DNA of 64,000 nucleotides from an uncultured Acidobacteriia bacterium (GTDB lineage Bacteria; Acidobacteriota; Terriglobia; Bryobacterales; Bryobacteraceae). This document shows positions 57,953 to 64,000 of the stretch, in pieces (within the stretch, counting starts at the first letter, position 1; each line of letters starts with the position of its first letter). The stretch spans positions 24,601 to 88,600 of the forward strand of contig CAIRSA010000573.1 of NCBI GenBank assembly GCA_903881085.1. Reading direction: 5' to 3'. The position numbers and the translations under genes are program-made. Below the pieces are notes generated by a model. It ran no database searches. It was given only the letters and a program-made list of their open reading frames with translations, and was not told the DNA's origin.

Positions 57953-59800
57953 ATGAGGCTGTCGGTCCTCTTCGCACTCAGTCTGCAATTGCACGCCGCT
58001 GGGCCGATGCAGCTCAATCCAATCGAAGGCCCGTGGAAGGCACACCTCGGCGACGACGCGAGCTGGGCTGCGGCGGAGTTTGATGACGCGGCATGGGCCG
58101 AGAGTGCGCCGTTCCTGCCGGATAAAGGCTTCGCATGGTATCGAAAGACCGTGCATGTTTCGCCGGAGCGAAATGGACCGTTCGAACTGTGGATCCCTGC
58201 TTTGCCAGCCGAAGCCGAGATCTATTTGAACGGCCAACTTTCCTTGCAATACGGCGTTCCGGGTAAGTGGTTCACAGGCCGCTTCGGAACCGTTCCTGCT
58301 ATCTCCATTCCCAACGCCAGGCCTGACTCGTTGCTCACCATCGCAATTCGTGTACGCGATCTCAAGCAGCAGGCGGTCCTGGAATGGAAGACTCCCTTAA
58401 TTGGCTCTCCCATCGCGATTGGCTACGCGGTTAATCAGGACCGCATGGAGAAGCTGAAGTGGACCACAGGCTGGCTGCTTCTGGTATTCCTGCAAGTGCT
58501 ATTTGGCGTGGGAGCCTTGCTTGTGTGGCGACGAATCCCGGCGGAGTCGCTCTATCTTTGGTTTGGCGTCGCGCAACTCATCCCAATCTGGTGGTCGATT
58601 GGCCAGTTTGTGACAAGATGTCTGGGCGGCTCCGCCCTATGGGGTCTTCCATCGCTTGTCTTGTACAGCAGTGAATGCGTAGTCTGGCTATTTTTGTTTC
58701 GCGAAGAGCCCTCATGGCCCGGATGGCGGAAAATATCGCTGTTCCCCGCTGTAATAAGTGTGTTCGCAACCTTAGCGATTCTGACGACGACGGGCCACCT
58801 GCACCACGTGTGGTGGCAACTGTTGGCCAGCTTGCTGGTTGTCATTACAGTTGTTCTTGTTTCTCAAACCCTGCTGGCCGCGAATAGAGAACGGCGAAGA
58901 GCGCTTATGCCGTTATTTGTTCCTTGGCTGATTGCGGAAGCGGGCAACTTGCCGTGGTTCCTGAGCCCAGTGCTGATTTGGCTGGGGTTGAAGGACTGGG
59001 CCTTTAGCTCCGGATTTGTTATCTTCCAAACCCCCTTCTATGTCGATCTAAGCCTTGCCGGCCAGGCGTTGAGCGTGATCGCGATGGGCGGAATCCTGCT
59101 GGGGCGGTTCGCCCGAACTACGGAAGAGCGGAAGATGCTGGCCGGTGAATTGGAAGCGGCACGGCAGGTGCAGGAGCTATTGGTGCCATCGACATCGGCT
59201 GTGATTCCAGGGTATGAAATTGAGGCAGTCTATCTCCCGGCGCAGCAGGTGGGCGGCGACTTTTTCCAGATTCTGCCGCTGGCTGACTGTGGTCTTTTGG
59301 TAGTTGCAGGCGATGTCAGCGGCAAAGGGTTGCGCGCGGCGATGGTGGTGAGCCTGGTGGTGGGCGCGCTACGCAATCGGCACAGCGATGAGCCGGGGAT
59401 GATTCTGGCGGAGTTGAATCAAGTGCTGCTGGGCCAGATGGGCGGCGGCTTCGTGACGTGTTGTTGCGCCAGGCTTGATGGCAACGGCCGCGTCGTAATT
59501 GCCAATGCCGGGCATCTGGCGCCTTGGATGAATGGCCTGGAACTCAATGTAGAATGTGGCTTGCCTCTTGGGCTTGCAGAGATCGTTTACGAAGAGACTC
59601 AGATGGAGTTGGCGATTGGAGGGCAACTCCTGTTTTCCTCAGACGGCATCGTGGAGGCCGCGAACGCACAGGGAGAGCTGTTTGGCTTCGAGCGAACAAC
59701 TGCGATGAGCGGCAAGCCCGCCAGCGAAATCGCGCGGGCGGCGCAGGAGTTTGGCCAGAACGACGACATCACGGTCGTGACGGTGCGGAGGGCTGGATGA
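57953..59800 (+). CDS. Receptor-phosphatase copy 6
   Basis: 615 residues. Signal peptide MRLSVLFALSLQLHAAGP. Ectodomain: NPIEGPWKAHLGDDASW, AAEFDDAAW, GFAWYRKTVHV, IYLNGQLSLQYGVPGKW. About seven spans about 165-385. Linker LEAARQVQELLVPS. Phosphatase: QQVGGDFFQILPLADCG, AGDVSGKGLRAAM, GGFVTCCCARLD, FSSDGIVEAANAQGE, GQNDDITVVTV. Sister of copy 5 in every domain. It is transcribed alone. A PIN toxin gene, instead of Uma2, converges 2 bp after its stop. Confidence 0.88.
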   Translation: MRLSVLFALSLQLHAAGPMQLNPIEGPWKAHLGDDASWAAAEFDDAAWAESAPFLPDKGFAWYRKTVHVSPERNGPFELWIPALPAEAEIYLNGQLSLQYGVPGKWFTGRFGTVPAISIPNARPDSLLTIAIRVRDLKQQAVLEWKTPLIGSPIAIGYAVNQDRMEKLKWTTGWLLLVFLQVLFGVGALLVWRRIPAESLYLWFGVAQLIPIWWSIGQFVTRCLGGSALWGLPSLVLYSSECVVWLFLFREEPSWPGWRKISLFPAVISVFATLAILTTTGHLHHVWWQLLASLLVVITVVLVSQTLLAANRERRRALMPLFVPWLIAEAGNLPWFLSPVLIWLGLKDWAFSSGFVIFQTPFYVDLSLAGQALSVIAMGGILLGRFARTTEERKMLAGELEAARQVQELLVPSTSAVIPGYEIEAVYLPAQQVGGDFFQILPLADCGLLVVAGDVSGKGLRAAMVVSLVVGALRNRHSDEPGMILAELNQVLLGQMGGGFVTCCCARLDGNGRVVIANAGHLAPWMNGLELNVECGLPLGLAEIVYEETQMELAIGGQLLFSSDGIVEAANAQGELFGFERTTAMSGKPASEIARAAQEFGQNDDITVVTVRRAG

Positions 59801-59802
59801 TC

Positions 59803-60231
59803 CTAAACCAGCGGATTGATCCATTTCACGCCGGCGAAACGGGCAAAATCCGTATCGGAGGTATGCATCGTCGCATTGGACTCAATCGCCAGCGCCGCCA
59901 GATGTGCATCCGTTGTGAGATTGCCGCCCTTCCCCTCCTTGCGCAGGAAATCGAACAGCAGTTCGGCGTGCCTGGGTCCAGGGTTGAGCATCCGCACCAT
60001 GGGCCGCTTCAGCCACGACTCGACGTGCGAGGCCGCCTGGTCAATCGTCATCGGATTGCGGAAGACCCGCGGATTCGTCCACAGACGAACAAATCCCAAA
60101 GCGACCAGCCACGATATACCAACTGTTTCGTGTTGCGAGAGGCATTTTGTCCACCACCGATGGGCCGCTACATGGTGAGGCGAAGTGGAGTCATAGGCGT
60201 AGACCACCAGATTGAGATCGGGGATGATCAT
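59803..60231 (-). CDS. PIN-domain RNase toxin (VapC type) inside the array
   Basis: 142 residues. PIN acidic residues: Asp5 in MIIPDLNLVVYAYD, Asp108 in TTDAHLAALA and Asp126/128 in TSDTDFARF. The usual Glu region reads SWLVALGFVRLWT, as in the VapC branch with GF(L)R. It overlaps the antitoxin stop by one base (TAATG). It occupies the place taken by Uma2 genes elsewhere in the array, convergent with copy 6 at 2 bp. Confidence 0.87.
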   Translation of the reverse strand: MIIPDLNLVVYAYDSTSPHHVAAHRWWTKCLSQHETVGISWLVALGFVRLWTNPRVFRNPMTIDQAASHVESWLKRPMVRMLNPGPRHAELLFDFLRKEGKGGNLTTDAHLAALAIESNATMHTSDTDFARFAGVKWINPLV

Positions 60232-60470
60232 TATCGGAACTGCTCGTCGTCAGCCGCCCAGGCGAGTTCGTTGAATCGGCGGTCGTCAATCCCTGGAAGG
60301 AGACCGCCGGCATGAGGTTGGAATTCAAACGGCTCGATGGCGGGAGCCAGGTCGGCCAAGCCCTTCCGCAACACCATGTTCACCACTACCTTGAAGGGTT
60401 GGTTCGTTTCCTTGGCCACTTTCGCCAACTGGTCTGCGATATCATTTTCGAGGGTGAATGTGGTCCTCAT
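60231..60470 (-). CDS. Ribbon-helix-helix antitoxin (VapB type)
   Basis: 79 residues. MRTTFTLENDIADQLAKVAK gives the RHH strand and first helix, and QPFKVVVNMVLRKGLADL the second. The acidic tail (DDRRFNELAWAADDEQFR) should wrap the PIN toxin. It diverges from phosphatase copy 7, whose message begins within or near this gene's promoter. The toxin gene follows with one base of overlap. Confidence 0.85.
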   Translation of the reverse strand: MRTTFTLENDIADQLAKVAKETNQPFKVVVNMVLRKGLADLAPAIEPFEFQPHAGGLLPGIDDRRFNELAWAADDEQFR

Positions 60471-60530
60471 ATGGACATCATGAATCAGTTCCTAAAGGTT
60501 GTCAAGATGCTATCAAAGGCTGATGCCTTG

Positions 60531-62417
60531 ATGCCGACTCAGTTGATGACAATTCCCAGGCTGTTCTGTTTCATAGGTTTAGCAATTCCAATCCTGGCGC
60601 AAAATCAACTCACCGTTCAGCCCACCAGTTGCGTCTACAAGGAAGGCGACGACCCCTCCTGGGCGAAGCCTGATTTCGACGACCACGATTGGAGCCCAAC
60701 ACGGCCGGACTTGCAGCGGCCGGCCGAAAGTCCTCACTACTGGATGCGCTGCCGCTTCGATCTTCGTCCGCTCGCGCGAACCGGGCAAACTCGAATTCAG
60801 GTGGAGACCTTCGCGGCATGGCAGATGTTTATCGATGGCGAATTGGCTGGAGCGTTTGGCGACATCGACAGCGGACGCATCTCGATGGATCTAGCGCAAC
60901 GCCGTCCCCTACCTGCCGGAGCCGGCGAACGAGAAGAGGTCCTGCTGGCGTTGCGGCTTGCGGACCGCAGCCGCGCCGGCACCTTCGCACGAAAGACGCC
61001 GCCGTTCGTTCTGGCAGGCGATGATCGGCTGCTCGAAAGCGAGTCCCTTGGCCGGTTTGCCGGGAAGGCTGGCGAGCAGTTTCTGAACTATTTCTTTAGT
61101 GCGGTCATAGGTTCGGCCGGCCTGTTTCTGCTCATTCTTTTCCGCGCGGACCGGACGCGCCGCGATCTGTTCTGGTTGGCTATGACAGCGGTCGCAGTCG
61201 GAGTATTTCGTATCAACGAATTGGTGAGTCACTTCCAACTGTCTTATCCGTACTGGTTGGATTCTCTGCTCTATACCTTGAGCAATGGCCTATTGTTTGT
61301 GGGGCAGGTGATCTTCTTCTTCGCCTTGGCCGGGCGGCGCGTTCCGATGTTGTACCGGCTCTTGACGGTGCTCACCATAACCCACCTTTTGCTTACTCTG
61401 GCGGCGCACCTGTTTGGTAGTTTATCGTTGTCCCAATCGGCAATTTGGTGGGCGTACTTGCAGCCGGAAGTAAGAACAGTGCGGTCCCTGCTGTTGATCG
61501 TCTTGGCCACCGCGCCGCTCGCCGCATTCTGGCCCTTCTGGCGTGTACCTAAAGGCAGCCGGCTCCTCTTCGCGATATGCGTTCTTTGGATGTCGGGCGT
61601 GATGGCGAATTTTTTCGCGCAGCTTCCCTGGATATCGCAATCGACGCTGATCATGGCACGAAACTATCTGAGTATCGCGCGGACACCTGCCATATTCGGC
61701 ATGTTCTTCCTGTTGGCACGGCGGCAACGTGAAGTCTATGTCGAACGCGCAGAGCTGCAGAGCGAGATGAAGGCGGCTCAGCAGATGCAGCGATTGCTGG
61801 TTCCAGCTGAACTGGACCTGGAGCCGTGGGTTGCGGTGGAGGTCGCCTACTTCCCGGCGAAAGAGGTGGGCGGCGATTTCTATTTCTGCCGCCGCACTTC
61901 CGCCGGGCAATTGATTGTTGTAGGCGATGTAAGCGGCAAGGGCTTGAAGGCGGCAATGGTCGCGTCGACTTTGGTTGGCGCCTTGCGCAATGAGGATCTG
62001 ACCGATCCGGCGTTGGTGCTGGGGCGGTTGAATCGAGTGGTGCTGGAATCGAATTCTGGCGGATTTGTGACTTGCCTGTGTGCGCTGCTGCGAGAGGACG
62101 GCACGTTTGTGTTCGCCAATGCGGGACACATTTCGCCCTACCTGGGCGGGTTGGAGTTGGAAGCAGCAGCCGGGCTGCCCTTGGGCATCAGTGCAGAGGT
62201 GGACTATGAATCCGCAAGCGCGCACTTGAACCCGGGCCAGGCGATCACGCTGATGAGCGATGGCGTGGTGGAAGCCGCAAACGCACAGGACGAATTATTT
62301 GGCTTTGAGCGTACGCTTAAGATTTCATGCCGGACCGCCGCCGAGATTGCCGAAGTAGCGCGGGCTTGGGGACAGAACGACGACATTACCGTTTTGACCG
62401 TGCGGAGGTCGGCATGA
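60531..62417 (+). CDS. Receptor-phosphatase copy 7
   Basis: 628 residues from the ATG at 60531 (AAAGG 11 bp upstream); an ATG at 60546 is also plausible and the frame is open further upstream. Signal peptide about 6-24 (MTIPRLFCFIGLAIPILAQ). Ectodomain: QLTVQPTSCVYKEGDDPSWA, PDFDDHDW, WQMFIDGELAGAFGDIDSG. About seven spans about 205-400, a coiled linker (ERAELQSEMKAAQQMQRLLV), and phosphatase: KEVGGDFYFCRRTSAGQ, VGDVSGKGLKAAM, GGFVTCLCALL, LMSDGVVEAANAQDE, GQNDDITVLTV. Sister of copy 3. A Uma2 gene converges 11 bp after the stop. Confidence 0.87.
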   Translation: MPTQLMTIPRLFCFIGLAIPILAQNQLTVQPTSCVYKEGDDPSWAKPDFDDHDWSPTRPDLQRPAESPHYWMRCRFDLRPLARTGQTRIQVETFAAWQMFIDGELAGAFGDIDSGRISMDLAQRRPLPAGAGEREEVLLALRLADRSRAGTFARKTPPFVLAGDDRLLESESLGRFAGKAGEQFLNYFFSAVIGSAGLFLLILFRADRTRRDLFWLAMTAVAVGVFRINELVSHFQLSYPYWLDSLLYTLSNGLLFVGQVIFFFALAGRRVPMLYRLLTVLTITHLLLTLAAHLFGSLSLSQSAIWWAYLQPEVRTVRSLLLIVLATAPLAAFWPFWRVPKGSRLLFAICVLWMSGVMANFFAQLPWISQSTLIMARNYLSIARTPAIFGMFFLLARRQREVYVERAELQSEMKAAQQMQRLLVPAELDLEPWVAVEVAYFPAKEVGGDFYFCRRTSAGQLIVVGDVSGKGLKAAMVASTLVGALRNEDLTDPALVLGRLNRVVLESNSGGFVTCLCALLREDGTFVFANAGHISPYLGGLELEAAAGLPLGISAEVDYESASAHLNPGQAITLMSDGVVEAANAQDELFGFERTLKISCRTAAEIAEVARAWGQNDDITVLTVRRSA

Positions 62418-62428
62418 CTGGCTGCCGC

Positions 62429-62974
62429 CTAGATGTTCACCACCAAATCGGTAACGGTGACACGGAAACCAGGAAGCAGCGGCGATTCCAGCACCTCGTC
62501 CCCTTGCAGCGCGCGGATGCCGGTGGAGCTGTGCACCATCACTTCGGCGTTTTCGTGATCGAGAAGCCAGACCTCCTTGCAGCCGGCGCGCAGATAATCA
62601 CGCACTTTGCGGCGGACGTCGATCGCGCTTTCCGAGGGGGAGAGGACCTCTACTGCAATATCCGGCGCAAACCGGACTGGCGTCTTATTGCCTTCGAGCT
62701 TCGCAAGGCGCTCTGCTCCTATAAAGATGGATACGTCCGGTTTGCGGACAGTATCCTCCGAAAGCTGGCAGTCCATTTCTCCAACTGCGCGGCCAATCCG
62801 GCCGCTCCTGAAGTAGTTCCACAGCAGAATGACTACCAAGTCGCGGACTATCGAATGATTGAGGGTTCCACTCGACAACGGAATCAATTCTCCTTCCACC
62901 AATTCAAAGTCTTCCGTATCCGCAGTCTTCAACTGCGCGAACTGTTCCACGGTCATGACGGCCTTGGTGCTCAT
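62429..62974 (-). CDS. Uma2-family protein, copy 4
   Basis: 181 residues. ATG at 62974 with AAAGGAGG 8 bp upstream. Marks: MTVEQFAQLKTADTEDFELV, GELIPLSSGTL, RKPDVSIFIGAERL, IAVEVLSPSESAIDVRRKVR and CKEVWLLDHENAEV. It is closely similar to copy 1 over the C-terminal half (SPSESAIDVRRKVRDYLRAG identical). Converges on phosphatase copy 7 (11 bp) and diverges from copy 8 (64 bp between starts). Confidence 0.88.
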   Translation of the reverse strand: MSTKAVMTVEQFAQLKTADTEDFELVEGELIPLSSGTLNHSIVRDLVVILLWNYFRSGRIGRAVGEMDCQLSEDTVRKPDVSIFIGAERLAKLEGNKTPVRFAPDIAVEVLSPSESAIDVRRKVRDYLRAGCKEVWLLDHENAEVMVHSSTGIRALQGDEVLESPLLPGFRVTVTDLVVNI

Positions 62975-63038
62975 CGGGTGTGCCTCCTTTGCAAGATGCT
63001 CCTTCTGTTATCTTATCGTATCGGCGGAAACCAGCCAT
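62975..63038. promoter_or_regulatory. Shared divergent promoter region, Uma2 copy 4 / phosphatase copy 8
   Basis: 64 bp, the same layout as 47121-47185. TGTTATCTTATCGTATCGGC (from about 63007) contains the shared word GTTATCTNATCG. GGCGGA precedes the phosphatase ATG and AAAGGAGG the Uma2 ATG. Confidence 0.45.
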
Positions 63039-64000
63039 GAAATTGCTACTTATTGCCATTGCGCTGCCAATGTTCGCACAGGAGATCAGCCTGCGCGGCT
63101 CTGGCCAACCTGTCTCCGCCATCGGAAACTGGAAGTGGCACGAGGGAGATGACGTCCGCTGGGCTGCGCCTTCCTTCGACGATTCAGCGTGGCAATCGGT
63201 CACGGTGCCGGGATCTCCACTGCCGCGACAGGCGGGTCCAATTTGGTTGCGCGTGCGTGTTGCCGTAGAACCGGGGGCCAATCTCACGCTGGGCACCTCA
63301 CCGCTGGCCGAAGCCGTGGAGATCTACTGGAACGGCCAGAAGATCGGAGGTCTGGGCGGATTCCCTGACCATTTCGATATCTTTCCGCGCTCGGTTGTGG
63401 CAGCGATTCCGCCCGGCGGCGATGGGCATGCCGTGGTTGCGTTGCGGCTGAACCGTCCAGAGAGCCATGTGATTTATCCGACGCAATTGGGCACGTCCGC
63501 GCTGTTTGTTGGCACATCCGAAGCGGTGCGCGCGCGGATAGCTTTGCTTTTTACCTTTCCGGCAGTCCATTACAACGCCTTAATAGGGGCAGTTCTGGAC
63601 GATTGGCTTACGATCATGGGGTGGGCCGTCATCTTATCGCTCGGAATTTACTTTCTGCTCGCCTGGTATAGTACGCCGGAAATGAAGGGCTTTCTCTGGT
63701 TCGGGCTGGCTATGATTACGACCTCGCTGGTCGCACTTACCTTGGCCTACTGCATTCTAAATCCTATCAGTCTGGGCCTGGCAAACCGCGTCTTTTCGCT
63801 CAATGGCTGGCTTTCATTCTGCACCCTGATGGAACTGTACTTTCATGTGGCTGCGGTTGCCAGTCGCTGGCCTCGAATACTGATTTATGGGTTAGGCACA
63901 TACGAGTTAATATACGAACTTTTCCTGCCGGAAAAGAGCCTTCCCATGGACCGATTCAGCATTGTGGCTGGCTTGGTGATTGTGGTTCTCGCCGTAGTGA
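63039..64000 (+). CDS. Receptor-phosphatase copy 8 (runs off right edge)
   Basis: 320 codons to the window end, all open. Signal peptide MKLLLIAIALPMFAQE. Ectodomain: AIGNWKWHEGDDVRW, APSFDDSAW, PIWLRVRVAVEPG, IYWNGQKIGGLGG. Membrane spans begin near residue 185 (WLTIMGWAVILSLGIYFLLA) and four to five are visible. The phosphatase domain would lie beyond base 64000, so its presence is inferred from the seven complete relatives. In its first residues it is nearest to copy 1 (NWKWHEGDD / KWRVMEGDN). Confidence 0.8.

Noticed and set aside
59524..60315. 263-codon plus-strand frame across the end of copy 6 and the PIN gene
   Set aside because: R-rich shadow frame overlapping two secure genes on both strands.
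46572..62974. Uma2 genes as transposases making the array mobile
   Set aside because: Uma2 proteins share a nuclease fold, but no terminal inverted repeats or target duplications flank these genes, and one copy is from a different branch. Kept as positional partners only.
1..64000. tRNA, rRNA, CRISPR arrays, intact insertion sequences, prophage
   Set aside because: Scanned by eye for CCA-type cloverleaf ends, rRNA-like conserved blocks, regularly spaced repeats and DDE or serine/tyrosine recombinase motifs. None was convincing, but short RNAs could be missed without a covariance search.

Overview
The window looks like chromosome of a GC-rich soil acidobacterium of the Solibacter/Bryobacter kind. 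This is inferred from gene content: a TIGR03435-type secreted protein, two planctomycete-style DUF1549/DUF1553 + DUF1501 modules, a futalosine-pathway menaquinone gene (mqnD), an ECF sigma/Ser-Thr kinase pair, and many exported proteins. No rRNA, tRNA, CRISPR array or intact transposase was seen. Many genes overlap by ATGA or TGATG, so operons are tightly packed.

Layout. (1) 0-22 kb is mostly housekeeping: fabI start, a Gfo/Idh/MocA oxidoreductase, recG-rsmD, an exported propeller + PHP (DUF3604) protein, a GntR-slipin-DUF1648-recN operon, a DUF4143 ATPase with palindromes at its start, the first PSD1-DUF1501 pair, a PPP-type phosphoesterase, a HEAT protein, mqnD, an HPt protein, an esterase, uvrC and a TPR protein. 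(2) 21.8-32.8 kb is accessory and decaying: an HU + TIR gene pair, a 47-residue lysine-rich exported peptide, mazEF-like genes each broken by one amber codon, a PSCyt1/PSD1-DUF1501-ThuA operon carrying a palindromic repeat inside a gene, an ArsR-SRPBCC-DUF1801 operon, a dead cupin, REP/MITE-like inverted repeats, a deleted XRE antitoxin, a TIGR03435 gene and a parDE pair with a frameshifted toxin. (3) 32.8-45 kb holds an MFS exporter, an enolase-superfamily enzyme, and two divergent lipid-modification operons (FAD enzyme-DUF1365-Cfa and CarH-like regulator-DUF1475-Cfa2). Two 11-bp direct repeats matching CarH boxes lie between these operons. A Ser/Thr kinase-ECF sigma operon follows. (4) 44.8-46.0 kb holds a hicB scrap, an intact AbrB/PIN toxin-antitoxin pair and a HEAT fragment.

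(5) The striking region runs from 46.2 kb to the end of the window. It is a tandem array of exported membrane receptor-phosphatases, each with a signal peptide, a jelly-roll (galactose-binding-like) ectodomain, a multi-TM (7TM-like) block and a SpoIIE/PP2C phosphatase domain. Seven copies are complete, one runs off the right edge, and one is an internally deleted relic. Every phosphatase block ends, within 2-11 bp, against a convergent gene for a Uma2-family (PD-(D/E)xK) protein or, once, a PIN/RHH toxin-antitoxin pair. Most of these opposite-strand genes then diverge from the next phosphatase block. The sequences show ancient duplication into paralogue pairs, local 3'-end homogenisation and one internal deletion. 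I infer a family of sensors for different extracellular ligands feeding a shared partner-switching output. Neither the target (an anti-sigma or STAS protein) nor the ligands can be seen here.
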